NCBI GenBank assembly: GCA_005884665.1 | Contig: VBAT01000064.1 | Location: 26,630 to 76,827 of the forward strand | Length of the DNA: 50,198 bases | From: Bacteroidota bacterium | GTDB lineage: Bacteria > Bacteroidota > Bacteroidia > Chitinophagales > Chitinophagaceae | Reading direction: 5' to 3' | Part shown: piece by piece, positions 1 through 9,601 of the stretch | Layout of the letters: each line of letters starts with the position of its first letter | Numbering within the stretch: position 1 is the stretch's first letter | Notes under the pieces: generated by a model | What the model was told of the DNA's origin: nothing | Seen by the model: only the letters and a program-made list of their open reading frames with translations | Databases searched by the model: none | Made by a program: the position numbers and the translations under genes

Positions 1-62
1 ATGCGTTCGCCGTTTTGTTTTTTGTCGCTGTATGGATTGGGCTGGTTTATTTTTTTACGCAT
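1..62 (-). CDS. Possible 5' fragment of a gene following xdhB (partial)
   Basis: An ATG at 62-60 on the minus strand opens a frame without a stop to the window edge (about 20 codons, starting MRKKINQPNPYSDKKQNGER). It begins 23 bases after the xdhB stop on the same strand, the position expected for a next operon gene. The fragment is too short to assign to any family, and a chance open frame is possible. Confidence 0.3.
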   Translation of the reverse strand, partial: MRKKINQPNPYSDKKQNGER

Positions 63-85
63 TAAATCAATACCGGCAATCTCAA

Positions 86-2401
86 TTACTTATCAGAAAC
101 CTCTTTCTCTGCCGCTTTGATCTTTTCAGGAGATGATGTATACAAACTCATCAGCACTTTCTCCGGCGTCATCGGTGCGTCAAATGGAATATCGGAAGAA
201 GGGTTAAAAGATTTAATGGCATTGCGTAGCGCAAAATAAGCGCCGATGCCATACATCAATGGCGGTTCGCCGACAGCCTTGCTTTTAAAGACGGCAAGAT
301 TATCTTTTTCAGTTTCCAAAAAATGTATGATGATCTCTCTCGGTACTGAATAAATGTCCGGAACTTTGTATGTGCTCAAAGCATTCGATCGTAGCTTCCC
401 CTCTTTATCGTACACAATTTCTTCCATCGTCATCCACCCTATTCCCTGTACTATACCACCTTCGCACTGGCCAAGATCAACCATCGGACTCATGCTGCTA
501 CCAAAATCGTGTACAACTTTAACCGAGTCAACTTCATAAATGCCGCGAAGGCAATCGATCGTCACCGTGATGAACGCGGTGCCATAGACATGGTAAGTAA
601 ATGGGTGGCCTTTTTCTTTCGCTGGATCGAAATGAATACCGGGTGGTGTGTAATGTGCATGTTCCGATAAACTGACACGCCTGATATACGCTGCCATTAC
701 CAGCTTGTTCCAGGTCCATTCCGTTTTCTTTCCATTTATATATACCCATTCATCTTTTATTTCAAATGGGGGTATTTCGGTTTTGTCAATATCAGCCATA
801 GCCAAACATTCTTCCATAGCCACAGCGTTCAGTCTTTTCAATATTTCACGGCATGCGATCTCCGTCGCTTTTCCATTGAGGTCGGCGGCGGCGCTGGCAG
901 CCGTCGGGGAAGTGTTCGCAATCCGCCAGGTATTGGTCGACTGTATTTTTATTCTCGAAGGATCAATGGAAAACACCTGTGCCGCCACCTGGAGGATCTT
1001 TGTATTCACTCCCTGTCCCATTTCCACTGCCCCAGTACTGATACCTACGCTTCCATCGGTATACACATGCACCAATGCTCTTGCCTGGTTCATCAGGGTT
1101 TTGGTAAATGAAATGCCAAAGCAAATGGGCATTGCGGCGACCCCTTTTTTATACAGCCGGTTATTTTTGTTGAATACATCCGCTTCTTGTTGCAACTTAC
1201 CTATATCATACAGCTCGTTTGCCTTGTTCCAGCATTCATTTGCTTCGCTCACTGCTTTCTGTCCATACGGAAATTCATCACCAGTATTCAATAAATTCTT
1301 TTGCTGGATAGTAAATGCAGGTATTCCTAACGCATCGGCAGCCTTTGCAATAGCGGCTTCAATCACAAACATTCCCTGCGGACCGCCAAACCCACGGAAT
1401 GCAGTATTCGGAGGCAAATGCGTTCGGCAACTATAAGCTGTCGCATTTACATTAGGTACAAAATAGGAATTGGTGCAATGGAATAAGGTTCTTTCCATTA
1501 CTGCCGGCGAAAGATCAGCAGCCGCACCCGCATTCTGGTAAAAAGTAACTTCATAAGAGAGGATTTTTAGATCTTTATCCAACCCGATCTTAAAATCGGA
1601 GGAATAGGGATGACGTTTACCGGTCATCCGCATATCTTCCATGCGATGCAATGAATACTTTACAGGTTTTTTAAGATGGTAAGTAGCCAATGCACACATA
1701 ACGCCCCAGGTGGTAGCCTGGTCCTCTTTACCGCCAAAGCCTCCACCCAGCCTGGTGGTATCAACTTCTACTTTATTCATCGGAAGATCCAGCACTCTTG
1801 CTGTCGTTCGCTGAACGGCAGTCGGTCCCTGCGTGGAAGAATAAATCCGTATACCGCCGTTTTCGAGCGGAAGTGCATACGCCCCTTGTGTTTCGATGTA
1901 TAAATGTTCCTGTCCATTTGTTTCTGTTCTTCCTTCGAATATGTGTTCGCATTGCGACCAGGCATTCATCGTGTCACCGATCTGGAATGTTCTCGGTGGA
2001 ATGATCAATTCGCCTTTTGCCTGTGCCTCCCTCGGATCGGTAATGACGGGTAAGGCTTCGATCTCAATCTTTACCTTCTTCACCGCCATTCTGGCCTGTT
2101 CCTCTGTTTCGGCAACAATCAATGCCACCGGCATCCCGCAAAAATGAACATGAGTGGTTGCCAAAAGTTCTTCGTCGGGAACAATGCCACCGATCTGGTT
2201 CTGCCCCGGGATATCCCTGGCCGTAAAGATCCGCACCACCCCTTCCATCTTTATCGCTTCGCTTGTATCAAGCAACACTATCCTTCCATGCGCTACCGGT
2301 GAATCAAACACTGCCGCATACAATGTTCCTTGCTGCAAAGGAATATCATCAAGATAAACCGATTCGCCGCGGACATGTGTATATGTGTCAATGTTTTTCA
2401 T
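86..2401 (-). CDS. xdhB: Xanthine dehydrogenase, molybdopterin-binding subunit
   Basis: 771 aa, the full length of the large subunit of a split bacterial xanthine dehydrogenase. Its molybdenum cofactor hydroxylates hypoxanthine and xanthine to urate. Visible marks of the family are the glycine-rich GGGFGGKED at about residues 219-227, AFRGFGGPQ at about 334-342, a QGVNTK stretch in the C-terminal half, and the catalytic glutamate in VGEPPLMYG at about residue 712. The N-terminal a/b hammerhead domain covers roughly residues 1-110. The ATG overlaps the xdhA stop (TAATG), so translation is probably coupled. The family also oxidises other purines and aldehydes, so the exact substrate is inferred. 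No maturation gene (xdhC) is visible before the window ends. Confidence 0.93.
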   Translation of the reverse strand: MKNIDTYTHVRGESVYLDDIPLQQGTLYAAVFDSPVAHGRIVLLDTSEAIKMEGVVRIFTARDIPGQNQIGGIVPDEELLATTHVHFCGMPVALIVAETEEQARMAVKKVKIEIEALPVITDPREAQAKGELIIPPRTFQIGDTMNAWSQCEHIFEGRTETNGQEHLYIETQGAYALPLENGGIRIYSSTQGPTAVQRTTARVLDLPMNKVEVDTTRLGGGFGGKEDQATTWGVMCALATYHLKKPVKYSLHRMEDMRMTGKRHPYSSDFKIGLDKDLKILSYEVTFYQNAGAAADLSPAVMERTLFHCTNSYFVPNVNATAYSCRTHLPPNTAFRGFGGPQGMFVIEAAIAKAADALGIPAFTIQQKNLLNTGDEFPYGQKAVSEANECWNKANELYDIGKLQQEADVFNKNNRLYKKGVAAMPICFGISFTKTLMNQARALVHVYTDGSVGISTGAVEMGQGVNTKILQVAAQVFSIDPSRIKIQSTNTWRIANTSPTAASAAADLNGKATEIACREILKRLNAVAMEECLAMADIDKTEIPPFEIKDEWVYINGKKTEWTWNKLVMAAYIRRVSLSEHAHYTPPGIHFDPAKEKGHPFTYHVYGTAFITVTIDCLRGIYEVDSVKVVHDFGSSMSPMVDLGQCEGGIVQGIGWMTMEEIVYDKEGKLRSNALSTYKVPDIYSVPREIIIHFLETEKDNLAVFKSKAVGEPPLMYGIGAYFALRNAIKSFNPSSDIPFDAPMTPEKVLMSLYTSSPEKIKAAEKEVSDK

Positions 2402-3840
2402 TAATTGCCAAAGTCTATTGTTGGAAATAAAGTCATGAAATGCGCTTTGATCAGTTGTCCCAGCAATAATTTTTTGTATTCCTTACTTCCTCTTGCATCG
2501 CTGATCGGTGAGATTTCTGACCAGGCTAATTCAATTGTTTTCGTAACTGTTTTTTCCGAAATTTCTTCTCCTTCCAGGAACTCAGATGCTTTATGCAGGT
2601 AAATTGGAGTTGGTCCCACGCCGCCGGCGGAGATTCCAGCATTCTCAATGATGCCATTATTCATCGTAATATTGATGGCCGAATTTACACTGGCAATGTC
2701 CAGGTGCGTTCGCTTACTTACTTTTTCGAAATTGAAAAGACTGTTCTCTCCCGGTAGATCGAACCAAATTCGCTCAATCTGTTCTTCTTCTTTTTTATTT
2801 AATTGTTTGTAACCTTTATATAGTTTTCTTAATGGTAAGGTCCTTACGCTTTCACCGTTGGAGCCCATCTTCGACAGGTCGTTTAGTATAAGCTGGGCAT
2901 CCAGGGCTAAAAAGAAAATTGTAAAATCGCCGATTGGAGAAGCATTGATAAAATTCCCTGCAATGGTAGCCATATTCCGGATCGGAGTAGAAGAAACTAA
3001 CCTGGCATATCGGTTAAATTGAGGGAATATTTCGTTGATCACCGTTGATTCCTTCAAATCAGTTACCGTAGCCGAAGCACCGATGATGCATTTGTTTCCT
3101 TCTTTGATGATACCATTCAATTGCGGGTGATCAAAAACGAAACGAATGGCGGAATGAGCCAGTTCATCATGCTTTTGTACATAGAGATCGGTACCGCCGC
3201 CAACAACATGAGACCGTTGTGCCAGTGAGGCAGGGTCCATAAAGTGTTTGACTCTCTCCGCATCGTTTAGCTCCTGTAATCTCATCTTTATCTCTGAAAA
3301 ATAACCCGGCAATATTTTATTCTTGCTGGCAAACATCACGGGTTCTTCTTTCTGTCTTTCTCTTAAAAGAATAGCCAGCCTGGCCGCAGCCCTTTCGATT
3401 GACTTGTAACCGGTGCAACGGCAGATATTACCATCCATCGCAGCAATTGCATTTTCCGTTGTTGCTTCTTTACGACTTAAACAAAATCCTGCCAGCGATA
3501 CCACGAACCCGGGAGTACAAAATCCGCATTGAGTGGCTCCTTCATCTGCCATCGCCTGCTGTATGGGGTTTAACCCTTTGGAATTATTGATCCCTTCTAT
3601 TGTCACGATATGTTTGCCATGCGCATTCCCAATTGGCAACAGGCAACTTGTCATGGATTGATAGCTCAGTTCGCCGTCTTTTATCTCACCAACGAGTACA
3701 GTACAGGCGCCGCAGTCTCCTTCGCGGCAACCGATCTTTGTTCCCATTAAATGCCTGTGATACCGGATGAAATCAAGTAACACCATGCCGGGAGACAGGG
3801 CTGTCTCAATTTCTTTTTCATTTAATATAAAACGGGTCAA
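2401..3840 (-). CDS. xdhA: Xanthine dehydrogenase, FeS/FAD small subunit
   Basis: 479 aa. It carries electrons from the molybdenum site to NAD through two 2Fe-2S clusters and FAD. The first cluster has Cys38, Cys43, Cys46 and Cys66 (GCREGDCGAC). The second has Cys105, Cys108, Cys140 and Cys142 (CGFC and CRC). The FAD-binding domain follows, with VVGGGTDLYV at about 212-221 and TIAGNF at about 292-297, then the CO-dehydrogenase flavoprotein C-terminal domain. This is the XdhA architecture of two-subunit bacterial enzymes. It is the first gene of the operon and overlaps xdhB by one base. A single ATG fits the family N-terminus. The gene looks intact. Confidence 0.93.
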   Translation of the reverse strand: MTRFILNEKEIETALSPGMVLLDFIRYHRHLMGTKIGCREGDCGACTVLVGEIKDGELSYQSMTSCLLPIGNAHGKHIVTIEGINNSKGLNPIQQAMADEGATQCGFCTPGFVVSLAGFCLSRKEATTENAIAAMDGNICRCTGYKSIERAAARLAILLRERQKEEPVMFASKNKILPGYFSEIKMRLQELNDAERVKHFMDPASLAQRSHVVGGGTDLYVQKHDELAHSAIRFVFDHPQLNGIIKEGNKCIIGASATVTDLKESTVINEIFPQFNRYARLVSSTPIRNMATIAGNFINASPIGDFTIFFLALDAQLILNDLSKMGSNGESVRTLPLRKLYKGYKQLNKKEEEQIERIWFDLPGENSLFNFEKVSKRTHLDIASVNSAINITMNNGIIENAGISAGGVGPTPIYLHKASEFLEGEEISEKTVTKTIELAWSEISPISDARGSKEYKKLLLGQLIKAHFMTLFPTIDFGN

Positions 3841-4186
3841 GCTATTTATTAATTGGTTTTAAAGTTAGTATAATTTGGGAGGTATAAAGAAGCATGGATT
3901 GTTTGCTATGGAGGCATTGATGAAATCTGCCAGCCGAGCTAAAGGGCAAGATTTTAGGACATTTTAAAAGAAATATTGAACCAGAGAGATAGGGAGCAAA
4001 ACCTGTTGCCGGTGGTAATGGTGGTAATGCAAGGAACCGCGGGGGATGTGAAATCTTATTTCGGATTAGAAGAAGCCCATATAATAACTTCGCTTTCAGC
4101 GCCTGAAGGCCGAATTCTATTTTTGCCTTGCAAAATAAAAGAAACATTAAAACGTTTCTTAATCATTCGCAGCTAATTCAAAACCA
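3841..4186. other. Divergent intergenic region between xdhA and the outer-membrane protein
   Basis: 346 bases that must hold the promoters of both divergent genes. The short open frames inside look like chance and match no family I know. A 7-base inverted repeat (AAGAAAC ... GTTTCTT, 4139-4160) sits 26 bases before the ATG of the plus-strand gene and could be an operator, but this is weak evidence. Confidence 0.4.
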
Positions 4187-5050
4187 ATGAAAAAACTCTT
4201 ATTCGTTTTTTGTTTTTCTCCTTTACTGGCCGCCACCCAGAACTTTTATGCCTCAGCCCGGTTAGGTATGTCGAACTACCAGGGCGACCTGAAAGCAAAA
4301 TCATTTTCATTTGCTCAATCGAAACCAATTTTCTCGTTGGGTGCCCGGTATGATTTTTCTGATCACCTGACAGCCCGGACTTATTTTTCGCTGACTACCC
4401 TGACTGCAGATGATAAGAATGGAACGGCTTCGATGAAACAACGCAACCTGAATTTCCGCTCGAAAGTTTTCGACTGGGAGCTGGGAGCGCAATACAATCT
4501 TTTCAGCTTTAATGAAAAATGGTGGACGCCTTATGCATTTGTGGGCATCGGCTTTTTCCATTTTAATCCTTATACAAACGATACCGTTGGAGTAAAAACT
4601 TATCTGCATCCCCTGAGTACCGAGGGAGAGGGTTTCATTGCCGGGGTAAAAAACTATAAGCTGATGCAATTCAGTATTCCGTTTGGTATTGGCGCAGAGT
4701 ATTCTTTAAATGAAGACATGCGTGTGGGTCTTGAGATCGGTTACCGCAAGATTTTTACTGATTTCCTCGACGATGTAAGCACGAATTACGTTGATCAATC
4801 GGCATTGCTTGCAGCCAGGGGCCCGGTTGCAGTTGACCTTGCCTGGCGCGGCGATGAGAAAGGAGCGAATGGAGGTACATATCCACCGGCCGGCTATACT
4901 CGCGGCAATCCCAAACAAAAAGACGCATACTACTATATTGCCATTACCTACACCGTTCGCCTGGTATTTGACCAATACAAAGAAATAGCGGGTCTTCCTT
5001 CTGGTAAAAAACAAAAAAGATCGGGCTGTCCGGCCTCAAGAGGATATTGA
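4187..5050 (+). CDS. DUF6089 family outer-membrane beta-barrel protein
   Basis: 287 aa with an N-terminal signal peptide (MKKLLFVFCFSPLLAATQN) followed by alternating beta-strand sequence typical of a small outer-membrane barrel. The opening after cleavage (FYASARLGMSNYQGDL) and the later LGARYDF and PFGIGAEY segments match the DUF6089 family of Bacteroidota. Its function is unknown; some members sit near cell-envelope genes. The C-terminus is basic and ends in a cysteine-containing tail. It is a single gene, 70 bases before the ABC exporter on the same strand, so co-transcription is possible. Assignment is by remembered family pattern. Confidence 0.75.
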   Translation: MKKLLFVFCFSPLLAATQNFYASARLGMSNYQGDLKAKSFSFAQSKPIFSLGARYDFSDHLTARTYFSLTTLTADDKNGTASMKQRNLNFRSKVFDWELGAQYNLFSFNEKWWTPYAFVGIGFFHFNPYTNDTVGVKTYLHPLSTEGEGFIAGVKNYKLMQFSIPFGIGAEYSLNEDMRVGLEIGYRKIFTDFLDDVSTNYVDQSALLAARGPVAVDLAWRGDEKGANGGTYPPAGYTRGNPKQKDAYYYIAITYTVRLVFDQYKEIAGLPSGKKQKRSGCPASRGY

Positions 5051-5120
5051 CCTGGTTTTGATCTCTGTATTTCATATTGGTGCCGGAGAAACTAATTCCC
5101 CGGTTTCGTAACTTGTATGA

Positions 5121-6938
5121 ATGGAAGAGAAACCGCCGCCTAAAACCAGTCGTCTCCGGAGAGTGAGAAAAAACCTGCGGCTTGCCATGTCGCTGGCGTG
5201 GGCAGCTTCACCCAAACTACTTATCCGTTTTTCATTGCTGGGCATGTTCAATGCCATTATGCCCCCGGTGTCTGTTTATCTCGGAGCTATGCTGGTAAAC
5301 AAGATCGCCGAAGCCAAGGTCAGTCCACTGACGTTTGAAGATGTTATGCCAATCGTCATCGGCCTCTGGATCACATTCATTGTACAAAGGACTGTGGGTT
5401 CATATATGGGCTATGGAAGAAATTTATATGTACGTCGGGTGGAACTGGAAGCTGAAAGACGATTGTTGACGAAGGCTTCAAAGGTCGACCTGGGGCATTT
5501 CGATAATTCCGACTGGCATGACAGGCTGGCCCGCGCTAAACGGGACGTCAACTGGCGGCCCGGCGATCTTACCTGGTCAATACTTGGTTTGTCAGGAAAT
5601 ATTGTAACGATAGTATTGATGTCGGGTTTGTTAGCAAGCCTGCATTACATACTTGTGATCCTTGCCCTGGGTGCTTCCATACTTACACTTGTGCTTGAAA
5701 GCAGGGTGACAACAAAACTCTATCGTTATTATTATAAGGAAACTCCCGAGGAGCGGGAACGTCAATATCTCGGCGACCTGTTGGTACAACCAAAGAACAC
5801 AAAGGAAGTAAGAGCCTATGTGCTGGCTGATTATCTTCTGGGCAGGCATAAAAAATTGTCTGATGATCTTTTTAGGCAACGGCAGATCATGAACCGCCTG
5901 GGTAGCCGGATGTCTGTAGCAAGTGGGTTGATAACGGGAACTATCCTGGCATTTGCGTATGTATTCGTTGCGTATAAAGGGATAGTCGATAAATCAATCA
6001 ACCCGGGTGCAGTAGTATTGGTGATCGGTGCCTTTACATCGGTATCCGGAACACTCGGGCAAATATCAAGTACTTTCGTTGCGGTCGATCAGCATACGAC
6101 TTTCCTGGAAGATTATTTTTCATTTTTATCGATCAGTCACCTGGTTCCTGTTCCTTCAAAACCCACTGTTGTTCCGGAAGGACCGATTGAGGGGATCGAA
6201 TTCGACGACATCAGTTTTACCTATCCCGGTGGCACGGAACCTTCCGTTAACGATTTCAGTTTAAAAATTCGCGCTGGCGAACTCATGGCATTAGTAGGAG
6301 AAAATGGTGCTGGTAAATCGACGCTTGTCAAATTGCTTCTTCGTTTTTATGATGTTCAACAGGGTGCGGTCAGAGTTAGCGGTGTCGATGTAAAAGATAT
6401 GGATCCTGATTATTTACGTAACAGAATTGGAGTCCTGTTCCAGGATTATGCAACGTATGAGTTGACAGTAAGAGAAAATGTGTTGATGGGAAGACCGAAT
6501 GGAGTTTCAGATGACAACAAAGTGATCAAAGCCTTGCAGGACAGTCGCAGTGACTGGTTGGTAAGCAAGATGCCAAACGGTCTCGATTCGAAAGTGGGAA
6601 GATTGTTTGAAGGAGGCCATGATCTTTCGGGTGGAGAATGGCAGCGCCTGGCACTTGCCCGCATCATGTATCGCAATGCGGATATATGGATTCTCGATGA
6701 ACCAACTTCATCACTTGACCCCGAAGCGGAAGCAGCCATCTTTGCGGAACTGAAAGCCAATCTCAAAGGTCGTATTGGAATTGTAATTTCTCACCGCTTT
6801 TCCACTGTACGCATCGCCGACCGCATTGCTGTGATCGATGAGGGGCATGTTACTGAACTGGGAACGCATGACGAACTGTTAGCTGCAGGTAATCGTTACG
6901 CCCGATTATTCGAATTGCAGGCAAGCGGTTATAGGTAA
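5121..6938 (+). CDS. ABC transporter, fused permease and ATPase (exporter type)
   Basis: 605 aa. An N-terminal membrane domain (about residues 20-330, several hydrophobic helices) is fused to a nucleotide-binding domain. The ATPase motifs are complete: Walker A GENGAGKST at 393-401, Q-loop at about 441, signature LSGGE at 502-506, Walker B WILDEP at 523-528, and H-loop His558. The layout is that of homodimeric exporters of the MsbA/LmrA kind. The substrate cannot be told from sequence; no peptide-cleaving domain and no lantibiotic genes are nearby. ATG at 5121 follows the preceding stop by 70 bases. The gene looks intact. Confidence 0.9.
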   Translation: MEEKPPPKTSRLRRVRKNLRLAMSLAWAASPKLLIRFSLLGMFNAIMPPVSVYLGAMLVNKIAEAKVSPLTFEDVMPIVIGLWITFIVQRTVGSYMGYGRNLYVRRVELEAERRLLTKASKVDLGHFDNSDWHDRLARAKRDVNWRPGDLTWSILGLSGNIVTIVLMSGLLASLHYILVILALGASILTLVLESRVTTKLYRYYYKETPEERERQYLGDLLVQPKNTKEVRAYVLADYLLGRHKKLSDDLFRQRQIMNRLGSRMSVASGLITGTILAFAYVFVAYKGIVDKSINPGAVVLVIGAFTSVSGTLGQISSTFVAVDQHTTFLEDYFSFLSISHLVPVPSKPTVVPEGPIEGIEFDDISFTYPGGTEPSVNDFSLKIRAGELMALVGENGAGKSTLVKLLLRFYDVQQGAVRVSGVDVKDMDPDYLRNRIGVLFQDYATYELTVRENVLMGRPNGVSDDNKVIKALQDSRSDWLVSKMPNGLDSKVGRLFEGGHDLSGGEWQRLALARIMYRNADIWILDEPTSSLDPEAEAAIFAELKANLKGRIGIVISHRFSTVRIADRIAVIDEGHVTELGTHDELLAAGNRYARLFELQASGYR

Positions 6939-6986
6939 AGGCCACAGAGAGCCACGGAGAAGACACAGAGAACCGCAGAGAAAATC

Positions 6987-7187
6987 TATGGTTCTCGCAG
7001 CCAATTTAACTTTTCAAACAGAACGGCCATTTTTCTTTGTTTTACCACAATGATCACCGAGAAAAAGCTCTGTGGCTCTCGCAGCTAATCTAACCATTCA
7101 AATAGAGCGACCATTTGTTTTTTCTTTTTGTATGATGACCACTAAGGAAAAGCTCTGCGGCTCTCTGTCGTCAAATTAAGCCGCTAC
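6987..7187. repeat. Degenerate tandem repeat, period about 81-85 bases
   Basis: Two and a partial third copy of one unit start at 6987, 7068 and 7153. Each begins CT(A/C)TG(T/C)GG(T/C)TCTC and continues through an AATTTAAC-like segment, a GAxCGxCCATTT segment and a poly-T tract. The stretch before it (6939-6986) is rich in CACAGAG/CGGAGA. It fills the gap between the ABC exporter and the convergent lipoprotein gene. It has no coding potential that I can support. Confidence 0.6.
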
Positions 7188-7208
7188 GTAGGTAATGACG
7201 CTTTGCGG

Positions 7209-7598
7209 TCAGTTTATTTTGTGAAAGGTAAACACCGTACCAGTGGAGGACATAAAAGGATATAACTCTATGCCCTGGATGTTGAATTCGCTTCCTATAT
7301 TGGTCCATGTAAAACTTGTGATAGGTGTATAGTCCTGTATAAACTGTGCATTAAATCTTACACTCAGTCTTCCGTCTTCGTAAGTATATTCTCTTTCCAC
7401 ATAAACTGGGATGCCCGGATTGAAGGACATCGCCTGGCGCATAATATGCTGGCCATTCCGGGTTATGAACCACAACGTATCTCCGAAGTTCGCGCCCTTC
7501 ACCCAAGTACCGTGAAGAATAGATTCATCACTGGCGTATTTTTTTTGGCAACCAGCAATGACCAAACCGATAATAAGGATAGATAACAGAAGGCGCAT
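7209..7598 (-). CDS. Hypothetical lipoprotein
   Basis: 129 aa. It starts with a short hydrophobic signal and a lipobox ending in Cys16 (LVIAGC), so it is probably a membrane-anchored periplasmic or surface lipoprotein. The rest (for example ILHGTWVKG and EYTYEDGRLSVRF) looks like a small beta-rich lipocalin-like fold, a common form of Bacteroidota lipoprotein. No family is recognised with certainty. It is convergent with the ABC exporter and divergent from the MFS gene. Confidence 0.65.
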   Translation of the reverse strand: MRLLLSILIIGLVIAGCQKKYASDESILHGTWVKGANFGDTLWFITRNGQHIMRQAMSFNPGIPVYVEREYTYEDGRLSVRFNAQFIQDYTPITSFTWTNIGSEFNIQGIELYPFMSSTGTVFTFHKIN

Positions 7599-7771
7599 AC
7601 AGTTTTTTCAGCTGACAACGCTTTCCTGAATTTCGTTGCCTGTGAAATTAAAAGAAGTGCGGAGAAAGACTGAGAAGAGAGATGGTTCTTTTTTTCTTTG
7701 CTCTCATTCCCAGTTTGCTCTATTTGGATTTCTGCCATAATTTTTGCTTGTCTTATTAGCAAAATAAGGAT

Positions 7772-9463
7772 ATGAACCAGCAGGGCAAATGGGCCATATT
7801 GGGAGGCGTTATTCTAGCCATGTTACTTTCGTCGCTAGACCAGACAATTGTTTCTACCGCAATGCCCACAATTGTACAGGAGTTGCATGGCATTGAGCAT
7901 ATCAGCTGGGTATTTACAGCTTATATGCTTGGCTCTACGGTGACGGTGCCGATCTATGGAAAATTGTCAGACTTATTTGGCCGTCGCAATCTTTACCTGA
8001 TCGGCATCGGGATATTCCTGATAGGTTCGATTCTATGTGGCCTGGCGCAGGATATGACGCAGCTGATCTTATTCCGGGGATTGCAGGGTATCGGCGGTGG
8101 CGCAATGATGGTGAATTCGTTTGCCATTATCGGGGATGTATTTCCCCCCGCTGAGAGAGGGAGGTACCAGGGAATGATCGGTGGTGTATTTGGATTGAGT
8201 AGCGTGGCCGGTCCCCTGTTAGGTGGATGGATCACGGACCACACGACCTGGCGTTGGGTATTTTATGTAAATGTTCCACTGGGATTGATCGCGATTGGCG
8301 TGTTAGCTGCCAGCCTGCCCAGGATACAACGACATGCAAGAGACAAACGGATTGACTGGTGGGGTGGGCTTTTTATTCTCACCACGCTCGTTCCATTATT
8401 GCTTTCCATGGTTTGGGGCGGTAGCCTGTATTCATGGGCTTCGTGGCAGATTGCCGGTTCACTGGTAATTTCCTTTGTTTCGCTATTTGTTTTTATACGA
8501 ATTGAGAAACGGGCGGCCAACCCAATCCTTTCTCTTGATTTGTTTAAGAACAAAGTCTTTCTCGTTTCGGTATGCGCTTTATTTCTTACAGCCATGGGTA
8601 TGTTTGGAGCCATTCTTTATGTACCGATATTTTCGCAAGGGGTCATAGGTGGTTCGGCTACTCATGCAGGACTAATTCTTACTCCGTTGATGATCGCCCT
8701 GGTGATTGCGTCAGCTTTGAGTGGGCAGATCATTTCAAAAACCGGGAGATATAAAATACTTGCTATCGCCGGCACAGCTATTATCGTATTTGCACTGTTT
8801 TTCTTTTCATCAATAGATGAACATACAACCAACGGAATGCTTATTATCCGTATGATTGTATTGGGAATCGGCCTGGGGTCTACTATGCCGATATTTACTT
8901 TGGCAGTCCAAAGCGCGTTTTCCAAACAAAGACTCGGTGAGGTAACCGCCGGAACACAATTATTCAGAAGCGTGGGGGGTACTGTTGGAACCGCGGTACT
9001 CGGTGGTATCATGAACAGCCGGCTTACCGCAGAAATGAAAATATTGCAGGATGAGCCGTTCGTAGCACAGCTGCAACAGTTTAGTCCTGTTGCACACAAT
9101 CTCAAAGGCGAATTGAATGGAAGTATTATACAGGGGGTGCTCAATCCCGAAAACCAGGAACATATGCGGGGAATGATAGGAAAGCTTCCCGATCCTTCAA
9201 AGAATGTGGTAATGGGAAATTTTGATCATTTCATCACAGCTTCCAAAGCGGCTTTCAGTGATGCGGTGGATAATGTATTTTTTATTGCAGGCTGCCTGAT
9301 GGCTGTTTCGCTGATCTTTGTTTTCTTCCTCCCCGAAGTGCCGTTGCGCAAAGCTGAACGTCCGGCTATGGAAGAAGCAGGTGTGATGCTCGAAGATGAG
9401 TTGGGACAAAGCGATGACGAAAACCAGCCCAGGGTGGAAATAGATAAGACGCGCGCCGTTTAA
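7772..9463 (+). CDS. MFS transporter, DHA2 (EmrB/QacA) drug exporter family
   Basis: 563 aa with about 14 hydrophobic segments, the size of DHA2 proton-driven multidrug exporters. Visible motifs are the first-helix LDQTIVSTAMPTI, motif A as GKLSDLFGRR, and motif C in the GPLLGGWITD region of helix 5. The C-terminal 35 residues are acidic and cytoplasmic. The efflux role is inferred from the family; the drug is unknown. No TetR or MarR regulator is adjacent, and the upstream region (7599-7771) holds no clear operator. The gene looks intact. Confidence 0.9.
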   Translation: MNQQGKWAILGGVILAMLLSSLDQTIVSTAMPTIVQELHGIEHISWVFTAYMLGSTVTVPIYGKLSDLFGRRNLYLIGIGIFLIGSILCGLAQDMTQLILFRGLQGIGGGAMMVNSFAIIGDVFPPAERGRYQGMIGGVFGLSSVAGPLLGGWITDHTTWRWVFYVNVPLGLIAIGVLAASLPRIQRHARDKRIDWWGGLFILTTLVPLLLSMVWGGSLYSWASWQIAGSLVISFVSLFVFIRIEKRAANPILSLDLFKNKVFLVSVCALFLTAMGMFGAILYVPIFSQGVIGGSATHAGLILTPLMIALVIASALSGQIISKTGRYKILAIAGTAIIVFALFFFSSIDEHTTNGMLIIRMIVLGIGLGSTMPIFTLAVQSAFSKQRLGEVTAGTQLFRSVGGTVGTAVLGGIMNSRLTAEMKILQDEPFVAQLQQFSPVAHNLKGELNGSIIQGVLNPENQEHMRGMIGKLPDPSKNVVMGNFDHFITASKAAFSDAVDNVFFIAGCLMAVSLIFVFFLPEVPLRKAERPAMEEAGVMLEDELGQSDDENQPRVEIDKTRAV

Positions 9464-9601
9464 TAAAAATACTTGCACGATGTTTCATAGATCAACCGGG
9501 TTGCGAAAAATCAACTGACAAAAATAACATTGGCAGACCACGCGACTTGCATAAATTACATGCCTGTTAATTCGAGATCTTCCGCATTCAAAATCGCTTT
9601 T

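Noticed and set aside
705..1436. A long open frame (243 codons) on the plus strand inside xdhB
   Set aside because: It lies wholly antisense to a strongly supported gene, and its protein shows no domain; such antisense frames are usual for this codon usage.
3842..4147. 101-codon minus-strand frame in the xdhA upstream gap
   Set aside because: No family, no start or ribosome-site support, and its composition (LLLI, PPLPPA) looks random; it would also cover the promoter of xdhA.
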